Assembly: GCA_045805505.1 (NCBI GenBank)
Contig: JBJMLA010000032.1
Location: forward strand, 1-64,000
Length of the DNA: 64,000 bases
DNA from: BP-464 sp045805505
GTDB lineage: Bacteria; Actinomycetota; Thermoleophilia; Solirubrobacterales; Solirubrobacteraceae
Direction: 5' to 3'
Shown: positions 42,121 through 50,419 of the stretch, in pieces
Layout: every line of letters begins with the position of its first letter
Position numbering within the stretch: position 1 is the stretch's first letter
The notes under the pieces: model-generated
Database searches by the model: none
The model's input: the letters and a program-made list of their open reading frames with translations, nothing else
Told to the model about the DNA's origin: nothing
Program-made: the position numbers and the translations under genes

Positions 42121-42777
42121 CTACGCGTCGCCGCGGCCCCTGACCAGCAGCCCGACGAGGCGCGAGACGACCATCGCCACGTAGGCCAGCCCGGCGAGTT
42201 GCTCGATCATCACGACCGACCGGGCGAACGGCTCGATGGGCACGACGTCGCTGAGCCCGGTGCTCGACAGCGTCGTGAAGCTCAGGAACAGCAGCTCCAT
42301 CCAGCTGCGCGCGGCGTCGGGATCGACCGCGGCGGTGAACGAGCCGGGGTCGATGGCCTGGACGACCTGGAAGAGGTAGGCGAACGCCCAGGCGACCAGC
42401 GTGAAGGTCGCGCCGACGGCGAACAGCTCGTCGCGCGTGATGTCGTGGTCCGCGAGCATGTAGCGGATCAGCGCATAGGCCGCGTAGAAGTAGAGCGGCG
42501 CCTCGATGGCCGACGACCAGGGCAGCAGCGCGTCGTCGCCGCTGACCGCCTGGATGAGCAGCAGCACCGTCGCCGGGATGCCGAGCAGGACGCTGACCCA
42601 CGTCAGCGCCGGCGAGGACTGCACCGCCAGGACGACGAGCCCGAGGATGGCGATGCCCAGCACGCTGAACACCGCGCGGCCGCCGTCGCTGTCTTCGAGG
42701 AACGGGTAGGCGAGGATCGCCGCGAGCTGCGCGAAGAGCAGGATCGCCGATGGCTCCTTGCGGGCGAGGCGCAGCAC
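42121..42777 (-). CDS. Two-helix ion channel-like protein with noncanonical filter
   Basis: A 218-residue membrane protein with about six hydrophobic segments. A pore region near residue 170-185 reads MELLFLSFTTLSSTGLSDVVP, equivalent to the Ion_trans_2 pore with TVGYGD, but the filter here is STGLSD. The last helix follows (LAGLAYVAMVVSRLVGLLV). It probably conducts cations with altered selectivity. The GTG start at 42777 follows TAGCTT by 7 bases. It is co-transcribed with the carotenoid oxygenase. Confidence 0.7.
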   Translation of the reverse strand: MLRLARKEPSAILLFAQLAAILAYPFLEDSDGGRAVFSVLGIAILGLVVLAVQSSPALTWVSVLLGIPATVLLLIQAVSGDDALLPWSSAIEAPLYFYAAYALIRYMLADHDITRDELFAVGATFTLVAWAFAYLFQVVQAIDPGSFTAAVDPDAARSWMELLFLSFTTLSSTGLSDVVPIEPFARSVVMIEQLAGLAYVAMVVSRLVGLLVRGRGDA

Positions 42778-42800
42778 CGGGCGGAAGCTAGCGTGAGGCC
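42778..42800. promoter_or_regulatory. Divergent leaderless promoter between ion channel and 42801 gene
   Basis: The 23-base gap contains AAGCTAGCGT. On the plus strand TAGCGT sits 6 bases before ATG at 42801; on the minus strand TAGCTT sits 7 bases before GTG at 42777. The two hexamers overlap. Confidence 0.5.
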
Positions 42801-43253
42801 ATGACCGACGTCTCCGCCCGGCAGGACCTGCTCGACAGCATCGCCGCCGCCGTCGCCGAGATGGCCTTCGCGGTCGCGTCGCTCGGGGAGGCCTACGACA
42901 GCCTCGACGAGACGACGGGCGACCGGCTCGAGGAGCGGCTGTTCCGGCCGGCCCAGCACGCCTACGGCGTCGCGCAGCGCACCCACTCGGAGTTCGCGAC
43001 GCGCCACAACCTGCCGACCGCGACGTTCGTGCCCGGCCATGCGCCGGCCGCGACGCACGGGCCGCGCCCGGCGATCGACGCCGCGGTCGACGCCGCGCGC
43101 AACGCCGACACCGAGCTGTCCGAGCTCCAGGACTCCTTCGCGCCCGTCGAGTACGGCGACGAGCAGCTTCGCGCCGGGCTGGCCGAGACCCGGCGCCTGC
43201 TCGCCGAGGTCGTCGTCAGCGCGCGCGAGTTCGTCCGCACGCTCGGGCGATGA
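42801..43253 (+). CDS. Hypothetical helical protein
   Basis: A 150-residue soluble, largely helical protein (QDLLDSIAAAVAEMAFAVAS; DERLFRPAQ-like segment; ETRRLLAEVVVSAREFVRTL). No family recognised and no membrane segment. It overlaps the SDR gene by ATGA (43250-43253). Divergent from the ion channel. It may be a small regulator or structural protein. Confidence 0.55.
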   Translation: MTDVSARQDLLDSIAAAVAEMAFAVASLGEAYDSLDETTGDRLEERLFRPAQHAYGVAQRTHSEFATRHNLPTATFVPGHAPAATHGPRPAIDAAVDAARNADTELSELQDSFAPVEYGDEQLRAGLAETRRLLAEVVVSAREFVRTLGR

Positions 43254-44104
43254 GCCGCACCGTCGTCATCACCGGCGCCAACAGCGGCATCGGGCTGGCC
43301 GCGGCGCGCCGGTTCGCCCAGCTCGGCGACCGTGTCGTGCTCGCCGTGCGCGACACCGCCAAGGGCGAGCGTGCGGCGGAGTCGATCGACGGCGAGAGCG
43401 AGGTGCGCAAGCTCGACCTCACGGACCTCTCATCGGTGCGGGCGTTCGCCGACGGCTGGAACGAGCCGATCGACGTGCTGGTCAACAACGCCGGCGTCAT
43501 GGCGGTGCCCAAGGGCCGCACGACCGACGGCTTCGAGCTGCAGATCGGCACGAACCACCTCGGCCACTTCGCGCTGACCAACCTGCTGCTGGGCCACATC
43601 ACCGATCGCGTGGTGAGCGTGGCGTCGGGCGCACACCGCATCGGCCGCATCGACCTTGCCGACCTCAACTGGGAGACGCGCAAGTACGACCGATGGCGCG
43701 CCTACGGCCAGTCCAAGCTGGCCAACCTGCTCTTCACCCTCGAGCTGCAGCGCCGTCTGGACGAGGCCGGCTCGCCGGTGCGCGCGATGGCCGCGCACCC
43801 CGGGTATGCGTCGACGAACCTGCAGGGCAACACGGGCAGCCCGCTCCAGCACGCGCTGATGTGGCTGGCCAACCGCACGGTCGCGCAGAGCGACGCCGCC
43901 GGCGCCGAGCCGACGGTCTACGCGGCGACCGAGGACCTGCCGGGCAACTCCTACGTCGGGCCCAACGGGTTGCAGGAGATGCGCGGCAAGCCGACGCTGG
44001 TCAACCGCTCCAGCGCCGCGCTCGACGAGGAGATGGCCCGCGGGCTATGGGAGCTCTCCGAGCAGCTCACCGGAGTGGGTTTTGTGATACAACTCACTGC
44101 ATGA
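43250..44104 (+). CDS. Short-chain dehydrogenase/reductase, retinol-dehydrogenase-like
   Basis: A 284-residue classical SDR. The glycine-rich motif TGANSGIG, LVNNAGVM, and the catalytic Ser (SVASGAH) and YGQSK (Tyr-x3-Lys) are present, as is the N-x-H-x-G region (TNHLGHFAL) typical of the retinol/WW-domain oxidoreductase branch. The substrate is unknown; a carotenoid oxygenase encoded 1 kb away makes a retinoid-like substrate conceivable but unproven. It overlaps both neighbours by ATGA. Confidence 0.87.
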   Translation: MSRTVVITGANSGIGLAAARRFAQLGDRVVLAVRDTAKGERAAESIDGESEVRKLDLTDLSSVRAFADGWNEPIDVLVNNAGVMAVPKGRTTDGFELQIGTNHLGHFALTNLLLGHITDRVVSVASGAHRIGRIDLADLNWETRKYDRWRAYGQSKLANLLFTLELQRRLDEAGSPVRAMAAHPGYASTNLQGNTGSPLQHALMWLANRTVAQSDAAGAEPTVYAATEDLPGNSYVGPNGLQEMRGKPTLVNRSSAALDEEMARGLWELSEQLTGVGFVIQLTA

Positions 44105-44547
44105 GCACGATCGCAGCCGAGCAGCAGACCGGCCTGGAGTTCCTGACGGCCATGATCGCGGCGGGGCGGCGCCCGCCGATGGCCGAGCTGATGGGCTTCG
44201 AGCTCGCCGAGGTCGGCGACGGCTGGGCGCGCTTCGGCGTCGTCCCGGGCGACGAGCACTACAACCCGATCGGCGTCGTGCACGGCGGGCTGGCGATGAC
44301 GCTGCTGGACTCCGCGCTGGGCTGCGCCGTCCACACCACGCTTCCCGCGGGCTGGGCCTACACCTCGCTGGAGACGAAGGTCAACTTCGTCCGGCCGATC
44401 ACCACCGCGACGGGCCCGATCGTCTGCGAGGGCACGGTCGTCCACCGCGGCCGCACCGTCGCGACGGCGGAGGGCCGCGTGCTCGCGCAGGACACCGGCA
44501 AGGTGCTCGCGCACGGCACCTCGACGTGCCTTGTCATCGGGAGTTAG
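44101..44547 (+). CDS. PaaI-family (hotdog) thioesterase
   Basis: A 148-residue hotdog-fold enzyme. The pattern HYNPIGVVHGGLAMTLLDSALG is the PaaI/YbdB signature, with VVHGG and D acting at the active site. It hydrolyses acyl-CoA or aryl-CoA. ATGA overlap with the SDR gene implies coupling. Its stop overlaps by 4 bases the ABC-F gene on the other strand. Confidence 0.87.
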   Translation: MSTIAAEQQTGLEFLTAMIAAGRRPPMAELMGFELAEVGDGWARFGVVPGDEHYNPIGVVHGGLAMTLLDSALGCAVHTTLPAGWAYTSLETKVNFVRPITTATGPIVCEGTVVHRGRTVATAEGRVLAQDTGKVLAHGTSTCLVIGS

Positions 44548-46181
44548 GTCAGGACCTTCGCGAGCCGCACGTCCTCGGCGGCCTCGGGCGCGAGCAGCGC
44601 GGCGAGCGCGCTCTCGTAGTCGGGCAGGGCGAGCACCGTGCCGTCGTGCAGCAGCATCAGGAAGCGGTCGAGCCGCGAGAGGAACGCGCGGTCGTGCGAG
44701 ACCGCGACGACCGTGCCCTCGAAGCCCTCGAGCGCGGACTCCAGCGCCTCGGACGAGTCGATGTCGAGGTTGTCGGTCGGCTCGTCGAGCAGCAGCAGGT
44801 TGTGGCCCTCGAGCTCGAGGCAGAGGATCTCCAGCCGCGCCTTCTGCCCGCCGCTGAGCACGTCGTAGCTGCGGCGCGCGGCGTCGGCGAGCCCGTAGCG
44901 GGCCAGGGCGCCCATCGCCTTCTCGACCGCGGGCACGCGCTCGCGCACCACGTCGAGGCATTCCTTGCCGGCGAAGTCGCCGCGGTGGTTGAGCTGGGTG
45001 AAGAAGCCGGTCGAGACGCGCGCGCCGATCCGGATCTCGCCCTCGTGCAGGCCCTCCTCGCCGGCGAACGCGCGCATCAGATGGGTCTTGCCGCCGCCGT
45101 TGGGGCCGATGAGCCCGACGCGTTCGCCGAAGTGGATCTCCTCCGAGAACGGCCAGACGAGCCCGTCGATGCCGACGTCGTTGAGGACCAGCGCGAGCCG
45201 CGCGGAATCGGCGCCGCGCATGCGGACCTTGATCTGCTGGTCGGAGATCGGGGCCGGGGGAGGCCCGGGCGCGGCGAAGCGCTTCCAGCGGGTCTCCATC
45301 GCGTCGGCCTTCTTGGCCCAGTCGGGGCTGTAGCGGGCGCGCTCCTTGAACAGCCGCGTGAGCTCGCGCAGCCGCTTCTCCTCCTCCTTCCAGCGCTTGA
45401 CCGCGTCGCCCAGCCGCTTCTGCCGCGCCTCGCGGGCCTCGGGGTAGGTCGCGTAGGAGCCGGGATGGATCCAGCAGCCGTTGCCCTCGAGCGTCATCAC
45501 CGACTTCGCGGCGCCGGCGAGCACCTCGCGGTCGTGGGAGATGACGATGATCGTCTTGCGCGAGGCGGTGATCTGCTCCTCCAGCGCGCGCTTGGCCGGG
45601 ACGTCGAGGAAGTTGTCGGGCTCGTCGAGCAGCAGGACGTCGGCGTCGGAGGCGAAGAGGACGTCGAGCACGAGGCGCTTGCGCTCGCCGCCCGACAGCG
45701 TCACCGCGGGCCGCTCGGCCAGCTCGGCGAAGCTCGCCCGGACGATGCGCCGGCAGGCGGCGTCCCACTGACCCTCGAGCTCGTAGCCGCCGAGCTCTGA
45801 CCAGTCCCCGATGGCGGTGCCGAGATCCATGCCGGCGTCGTCGTCGCCGCCTTCCAGTGCGCGTTCGGCGGCCAGCATGCGCTCGCCCGCCGATCGCAGC
45901 GCGCCGGGGGCGAGCGCGAGCAGCAGCTCACGGACCGTCCGGGTGTCGGCGCCCGAGCCGACGTCCTGGGGCATGAAGGCCAGCCGGCCGCCGATCGCGA
46001 CCTCGCCCTCCTCGGCCTTGAGCTCGCCGGTGAGGACGCGCAGCAGCGTGCTCTTGCCGACGCCGTTGGCGCCGACGAGCGCCACGTGGTCGCCGGGCGA
46101 CACGCGGAACGACACGCTCTCGAACAGCAGATCGCCGCCCGGGTGCGCGTACGCGAGATCCGAGGCGGCGACGTGCGCCAT
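44544..46181 (-). CDS. ABC-F family ATPase
   Basis: A 545-residue soluble protein with two ABC domains and no membrane segments. Domain 1: VGANGVGKST, LSGGERKR, LLLDEPDNFLD. Domain 2: IGPNGGGKTH, LSGGQKARL, LLLDEPTDNLD. The inter-domain linker (about 240-330) is charged and helical. Such proteins act on ribosomes, either as translation factors (EttA-like) or antibiotic-protection proteins. Linker length and domain order do not tell which. The DUF2277 gene is directly upstream. Confidence 0.88.
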   Translation of the reverse strand: MAHVAASDLAYAHPGGDLLFESVSFRVSPGDHVALVGANGVGKSTLLRVLTGELKAEEGEVAIGGRLAFMPQDVGSGADTRTVRELLLALAPGALRSAGERMLAAERALEGGDDDAGMDLGTAIGDWSELGGYELEGQWDAACRRIVRASFAELAERPAVTLSGGERKRLVLDVLFASDADVLLLDEPDNFLDVPAKRALEEQITASRKTIIVISHDREVLAGAAKSVMTLEGNGCWIHPGSYATYPEAREARQKRLGDAVKRWKEEEKRLRELTRLFKERARYSPDWAKKADAMETRWKRFAAPGPPPAPISDQQIKVRMRGADSARLALVLNDVGIDGLVWPFSEEIHFGERVGLIGPNGGGKTHLMRAFAGEEGLHEGEIRIGARVSTGFFTQLNHRGDFAGKECLDVVRERVPAVEKAMGALARYGLADAARRSYDVLSGGQKARLEILCLELEGHNLLLLDEPTDNLDIDSSEALESALEGFEGTVVAVSHDRAFLSRLDRFLMLLHDGTVLALPDYESALAALLAPEAAEDVRLAKVLT

Positions 46182-46451
46182 CTACGCGGCGAACCTCTTC
46201 TGCGACCGGGCCTTGGCCTTGGCGGCCTCGATCTCGCGGTCCTTCGGCGGCGCCGCGGTGACCAGGTCACCGAGCAGGTGCTCGGCGATGTGGGTGATGT
46301 CGGCGACCGCGCGGTTGAAGACGGCCTCGTTGGCCTGCGACGGCTTGGCCGTCCCGCTGATCTTGCGGACGAACTGCAGCGCGGCGGCGTGAACCTCGTC
46401 GTGGGTGGCCGGCGGCTCGAAGTTGTGAAGCGTCTTGATGTTGCGGCACAT
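46182..46451 (-). CDS. DUF2277 family protein
   Basis: An 89-residue protein starting MCRNIKTLHNFEPPATHDEV, the recognisable start of DUF2277. Its function is unknown. It contains a helical segment (FNRAVADITHIAEHLLGDL) and a basic C-terminus (KAKARSQKRFAA). Its stop is directly against the ABC-F start, so the two are co-transcribed. TACGCT is 6 bases before the ATG and the amidase promoter diverges from it. Confidence 0.78.
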   Translation of the reverse strand: MCRNIKTLHNFEPPATHDEVHAAALQFVRKISGTAKPSQANEAVFNRAVADITHIAEHLLGDLVTAAPPKDREIEAAKAKARSQKRFAA

Positions 46452-46475
46452 GGCTTCAGCGTAAAGAGTGCGGGC

Positions 46476-47594
46476 ATGAGCGTGTGGATCACCGAGGTCG
46501 AGCCGGCGGGCGACGGCGTGCGGCTGGCCGTCAAGGACCTCTTCGACACCACGGGCGTCCGCACGACCTACGGCTCGCCGATCTTCGCCGAGCACACGCC
46601 CGACGCGACCGCGCCGGCGGTGGCGGCGCTGGAGGCTGCGGGCTACGTCAGCGCGGGCAAGACCAACCTGCACGAGTTCGCGTGGGGCATCACCAGCGAG
46701 AACGACACGTTCGGCTGGGTGCCCAACCCGCTGGCCGAGGGGCGGACGCCCGGCGGGTCGAGCGGCGGCAACGCCGCGGCGCTCGTGCTGGGCGAGGTCG
46801 ACGCGGCGCTGGGCACCGACTCCGGCGGCTCGATCCGCATCCCGGCGGCGTGCTGCGGGATCGTGGGCTTCAAGCCGACGCACGGGCTCGTCTCGCTGGA
46901 GGGCTGCTGGCCGCTGGCGCCGAGCTTCGACCACGCCGGGCCGATGGCGTGCGACGTCGCGGGCTGCGAGCAGATGATGGCCGCGCTGGCCCCGGGCTTC
47001 GCGGCGGTGGCCGAACCGGAGCCCGCGGACCTGCGCGTCGGGCTGGCCTGGCTCGAGGGCGCCGAGCCGCTCGTGCGCGCCCGTGTCGAGGACGCCGCGC
47101 GACTGTTCGGTACGGCCGAGCCGGTCGTCCTGCCGTTCCCCGACGACACGTACGCGCAGTTCTCCTACGAGGCCGCCGAGGCCCACCGCGAGCTCTATGC
47201 GGTCGAGCGCGAGCGCTACAGCCCCAACCTCCAGGCCAAGCTCGACGGAGCGATGCTCGTCGAGGAGGAGGCGGCCGTCGCCGCGGCCCGGCTGCGCGGC
47301 TTCTACCGCGAGCAGGTCGCCGAGATCGCCTCGGGCTATGACCTGCTCGTCACCCCGACGCTCGAGTGGGTCGCACCCCCGAGCGGCCTCGGCGACCTCG
47401 CGCTGCGCACGCGGATGATCAAGCTGACCTATCCGTTCAACGCGACCGGCGCCCCCGCGCTCGCCCTCCCGGCCGGCAGCGCCGAGGACGGCCTGCCCGC
47501 ATCGATCCAGCTCGTCGGCCGCCCCGGCGAAGACGCGTTCGTCCTCGCCGCCGGCCGCGCCCTGGAACGCGCCCTCAACCCTCAACCCTCCTAA
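46476..47594 (+). CDS. Amidase signature family enzyme
   Basis: A 372-residue amidase. The Ser-cisSer-Lys triad regions are visible: AVKDLFDTTG (catalytic Lys), PGGSSGGNAAA (the Ser-rich segment), and GTDSGGSIRIPA (nucleophile Ser). It may hydrolyse amides such as indoleacetamide or glutamyl-tRNA, but there is no GatB/GatC neighbour, so GatA is unlikely. Length is short for the family (usually 450-500), with a reduced N-terminus. ATG at 46476. Convergent with the S4 gene across a terminator. Confidence 0.83.
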   Translation: MSVWITEVEPAGDGVRLAVKDLFDTTGVRTTYGSPIFAEHTPDATAPAVAALEAAGYVSAGKTNLHEFAWGITSENDTFGWVPNPLAEGRTPGGSSGGNAAALVLGEVDAALGTDSGGSIRIPAACCGIVGFKPTHGLVSLEGCWPLAPSFDHAGPMACDVAGCEQMMAALAPGFAAVAEPEPADLRVGLAWLEGAEPLVRARVEDAARLFGTAEPVVLPFPDDTYAQFSYEAAEAHRELYAVERERYSPNLQAKLDGAMLVEEEAAVAAARLRGFYREQVAEIASGYDLLVTPTLEWVAPPSGLGDLALRTRMIKLTYPFNATGAPALALPAGSAEDGLPASIQLVGRPGEDAFVLAAGRALERALNPQPS

Positions 47595-47621
47595 AGGGGC
47601 CTGGCCCCATTAAGAGGGTTG
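47583..47621. terminator. Bidirectional terminator shared by amidase and S4 genes
   Basis: GGGGC-CTG-GCCCC forms the inner hairpin (47596-47608). It is extended outward by TAA/TTA and by CAACCCTC against GAGGGTTG. The outer stem is formed by the last codons of both convergent genes, whose stop codons TAA lie at symmetric positions. Confidence 0.7.
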
Positions 47622-47825
47622 GCGGACGACGGTGAGCGTTTCGTCGGCCGCGACGACGACGTCGCCGGGGTGCAGCTGGCGGCCGCGGCGGGCCTCGGGC
47701 TCGCCGTTGACGGACACGACGCCTTCGGCGAGCAGGGCCTTGGCCTCGCCGCCGTCGGCGACGACGTCGGCGAGCTTGAGCAGCTGGCCCAGGCGGATCA
47801 TGTCGCCGCGGATCGGGACGTCCAT
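47610..47825 (-). CDS. S4 domain RNA-binding protein (RlbA/YbcJ-like)
   Basis: A 71-residue small S4 protein: RLGQLLKLADVVADGGEAKALL, EGVVSVNGEPEARRGRQL and HPGDVVVAADETLTV. This is the YaaA/YbcJ-type S4 fold that binds structured RNA, often 23S rRNA or tRNA. ATG at 47825 follows TAGCGT by 7 bases. Confidence 0.85.
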   Translation of the reverse strand: MDVPIRGDMIRLGQLLKLADVVADGGEAKALLAEGVVSVNGEPEARRGRQLHPGDVVVAADETLTVVRQPS

Positions 47826-47860
47826 GTTTCCCACGCTAGGCGACCGGCAACGAGAAGGGC

Positions 47861-48400
47861 ATGGCCACCACCACTACTTCAGTCACCGCCGACGCGATCG
47901 TCCTCGGAGAAGGTCCCGTTCGCATCGACGCCTACATCGACTTCATGTGCCCGTACTGCCGGGCGTTCGAGGAGGAGACCGGGCCGCTGCTCGACGAGCT
48001 CCTCGACGGCGGGCAGATCACGCTCGCCTATCACCCGGTGGCGTTCCTGGACCGGCTGTCGACCACGGGCTACTCGACCCGCGCCGCGTCGGCCGCCCGC
48101 GGGGCCGCGGACGCCCGGCGCTTTCGCGCGTACGCCGGCGCGCTGTTCGCCGGCCAGCCCGACGAGGGCGGTCCCGGCCTCAGCGACGACGAGCTCGTCG
48201 GCCTCGGCCGAGAGGCGGGCCTCGACGACGACTTCGCCTCCGGCGTACGGGAGGGCCGCCACCGCGACTGGGCCGCAGCGGTCACCGAGGCCGCCGTCGA
48301 TGCGGGCGTCGAGGGCATCCCGACGGTTCTCGTCGACGGCACGCAGGTCGACCGCGACCCCGAGTCGATCCGTGCCGCGATCACGGCCGCCGCGTCCTGA
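47861..48400 (+). CDS. DsbA/thioredoxin-like oxidoreductase
   Basis: A 179-residue DsbA-fold protein. The active-site CPYC lies in YIDFMCPYCRAFEEETG and the cis-Pro loop is VEGIPTVLVDG. The helical insert is short. No signal peptide is visible, so it may act in the cytoplasm, although DsbA homologues are normally exported. It probably reduces or oxidises disulfides. ATG at 47861 is 36 bases from the S4 gene start, on the opposite strand. Confidence 0.82.
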   Translation: MATTTTSVTADAIVLGEGPVRIDAYIDFMCPYCRAFEEETGPLLDELLDGGQITLAYHPVAFLDRLSTTGYSTRAASAARGAADARRFRAYAGALFAGQPDEGGPGLSDDELVGLGREAGLDDDFASGVREGRHRDWAAAVTEAAVDAGVEGIPTVLVDGTQVDRDPESIRAAITAAAS

Positions 48401-48427
48401 GCCCGCCGGGCGGGTAAGGCGACGTAC

Positions 48428-48904
48428 ATGGCTGAACTCACCCCCATTGACGAGAAGCTGGCCGAAGTCCTCGGGCTCGCCCAAGCGGCCCAGGACGCGG
48501 TCGAGAAGGTCGCCGGCATGGAAGGCGCCGACGAGTACAAGGACCGGCTCGAGCAGATGAAGGCCGAGGCCGCCGAGACCGAGCAGCGCACCGACGAGCT
48601 CGTCGGCACGCTGGAGGGCAAGAAGACCGCGATCCGCGAGAAGGCCGCCGAGACCAAGAGCGAGGCCAAGGAGATGATGCAGACCTACCTCGCCGAGGAA
48701 GAGGAGGCGCTCGACGGCTTCGAGTTCCTGACGATGGCCGAGGCCGCCGAGCTGGGTCACTGGGAGATCGTCAAGAAGATGGCCGACACGACCGGTGAGA
48801 AGCAGGTCACCTACCTGGCCGACTGGGCCGTGGGCGTGCAGCGCAAGCACTGCGAGACCGTGCGCGAGACGAGCCTCGAGCTCGCCGCCGCCGAAGTCAG
48901 CTAG
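48428..48904 (+). CDS. Helical hypothetical protein
   Basis: A 158-residue, strongly helical and acidic protein (DRLEQMKAEAAETEQRTDEL; EEEEALDGFEFLTMAEAAEL). The later half (AEAAELGHWEIVKKMAD; TYLADWAVGVQRKHCETV) has the spacing of ferritin-like or DUF892 four-helix bundles with conserved Glu/His, but I cannot prove it. Possibly a stress protein. The start is ATG at 48428. Confidence 0.55.
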   Translation: MAELTPIDEKLAEVLGLAQAAQDAVEKVAGMEGADEYKDRLEQMKAEAAETEQRTDELVGTLEGKKTAIREKAAETKSEAKEMMQTYLAEEEEALDGFEFLTMAEAAELGHWEIVKKMADTTGEKQVTYLADWAVGVQRKHCETVRETSLELAAAEVS

Positions 48905-48926
48905 ACGCGGTTGAGAAGATGCGCCG

Positions 48927-50138
48927 GTGACCACCGGCGCACCACCTCGCGAAGGACCTCGCCTCGCCGCCACGCTGCGGGGCGAGGACGAGCGGGTCAC
49001 TCCGCTCGAGCTGTTCTTCGACCTCGTCTTCGTCCTGGCCCTCACGCAGTGCACCGCGCTGATGGCCGCCGAGCCCACCTGGGAAGGCTTCGGCAAGGCC
49101 GCGCTCGTGCTCGCGATGCTGTGGTGGTCGTGGTCGGGCTACGCCTGGCTGACCAGCGTCGTCGACCCCGAGGACGACGTCGTGCGCCTGACGATCTTCG
49201 CCGCGATGACCGCCTTCCTGATGGCGGCGCTCGCGGTGCCCCGCGCGTTCGAGGACGACGCCCTGGTCTTCGCCGCGGCCTACGCGGTCGTCCGCGCCGC
49301 CCACATCGCGCTCTTCTGGCTGGCCAGCCGCGAGGACCCCGGGCTGCGCACCGCGGTGACCGGTCTCGGGATCAGCACGCTGCTTGCCTCGGGTCTGCTG
49401 GCCGCCGCCTCGGCGACCGACGGGACGCTGCAGGCGCTGCTGTGGCTCGTCGCGCTGGTCGTCGACATCGGCGTGCCGCTGCTGCTCATCGACGCCGACG
49501 GCTGGCGGATGGTGCCTCAGCACTTCGCCGAGCGCTTCGGGTTGATCGTGATCATCGCGCTGGGCGAGTCGATCGTTGCGATCGGCGTCGGCGTCGAGTC
49601 CGGGATCACGCTCGGCGTCGCCGCCGCGGCCGTCCTGGCGATGATCGTCGCCGCCGCGCTGTGGTGGATGTACTTCGACGTCGTCGCGCTGGTCGCCGCC
49701 AAGCGCCTGGAGAACGCCGCCCCGGGCCGCGAGCGCAACAGCATCGGCCGCGACAGCTACGGGATCCTGCACCTGCCGATGATCGCCGGCATCGTCTTCA
49801 TCGCCCTGGGCTTCAAGAAGACCCTGGGCCACGTCGACGAGCACCTCAAGGTCGAGACCGCCACCGCGCTGCTGGGCGGGACGTCGGCCTACCTGCTCGC
49901 CCACGTCGCGTTTCGCTGGCGCAACATCCACACGCTCAACCGCCAGCGGCTCGCGATGTCGGTGGTCCTCGTCGCGCTGATCCCGCTGGCCGTCGAGATC
50001 TCCGCCCTGGCGACGCTGGGGATGCTCACCGTGCTGCTCGCGGGCCTCGTCGCCTACGAGCGGGTGCACTTCCGCGGCGCCCGCAACCGCCTGCGCGAGC
50101 GGCTGCTGCACCCGGTCGCCGAACCCGAGTGCCTCTGA
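48927..50138 (+). CDS. Low-temperature-requirement A (LtrA) family membrane protein
   Basis: A 403-residue integral membrane protein with about ten to twelve helices. The opening VTPLELFFDLVFVLALTQ is the LtrA signature; later IIALGESIVAIGVGVE is also conserved. The molecular function is unknown; the family is linked with low-temperature growth in Listeria. GTG at 48927 begins a typical N-terminus. A terminator follows at 50147-50176. Confidence 0.85.
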   Translation: MTTGAPPREGPRLAATLRGEDERVTPLELFFDLVFVLALTQCTALMAAEPTWEGFGKAALVLAMLWWSWSGYAWLTSVVDPEDDVVRLTIFAAMTAFLMAALAVPRAFEDDALVFAAAYAVVRAAHIALFWLASREDPGLRTAVTGLGISTLLASGLLAAASATDGTLQALLWLVALVVDIGVPLLLIDADGWRMVPQHFAERFGLIVIIALGESIVAIGVGVESGITLGVAAAAVLAMIVAAALWWMYFDVVALVAAKRLENAAPGRERNSIGRDSYGILHLPMIAGIVFIALGFKKTLGHVDEHLKVETATALLGGTSAYLLAHVAFRWRNIHTLNRQRLAMSVVLVALIPLAVEISALATLGMLTVLLAGLVAYERVHFRGARNRLRERLLHPVAEPECL

Positions 50139-50146
50139 ACGCAAAA

Positions 50147-50176
50147 CGCCGGAGGCCCGCGAACGGGCCCCCGGCG
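50147..50176. terminator. Terminator between ltrA-like gene and tatA
   Basis: CGCCGG-A-GGCCC / GGGCC-C-CCGGCG stem with loop GCGAA, one A-C mismatch. Convergent genes share it, so it may work on both strands. Confidence 0.7.
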
Positions 50177-50206
50177 GGAGCGTCCCTGTGAGGGGGAACT
50201 GAGGGG

Positions 50207-50410
50207 CTAGACGTGCGTCGGCTCGGCGGGAGCCGCGGTGGCCAGCGTGTGCTGCTCATCCTTCTTGTCGCCGCCGCCGCTGATCGCGTCCTTGAACTCG
50301 CGCATGCCCTTGCCGATCGACTTGCCGGCGTCGGGGAGCCGCTTGGGCCCCAGGACGACCAACGCGATGACGAGGACGACGATGAGCTCCATGGGTCCGA
50401 TGTTGGGCAT
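50207..50410 (-). CDS. tatA: Sec-independent protein translocase subunit TatA
   Basis: A 67-residue membrane pore subunit of the Tat system. One TM helix (MELIVVLVIALVVLG) is followed by the amphipathic helix GPKRLPDAGKSIGKGMREFK and a polar tail. It matches TatA/TatE rather than TatB. TatC is not in this window. The adjacent ferritin-like genes encode probable Tat substrates, suggesting a dedicated or co-regulated export unit. Confidence 0.92.
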   Translation of the reverse strand: MPNIGPMELIVVLVIALVVLGPKRLPDAGKSIGKGMREFKDAISGGGDKKDEQHTLATAAPAEPTHV

Positions 50411-50419
50411 TGCTGCCTC

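Noticed and set aside
46476..47594. GatA subunit of Glu-tRNA amidotransferase
   Set aside because: No gatB or gatC neighbours and a shortened N-terminus; a general amidase is more likely.
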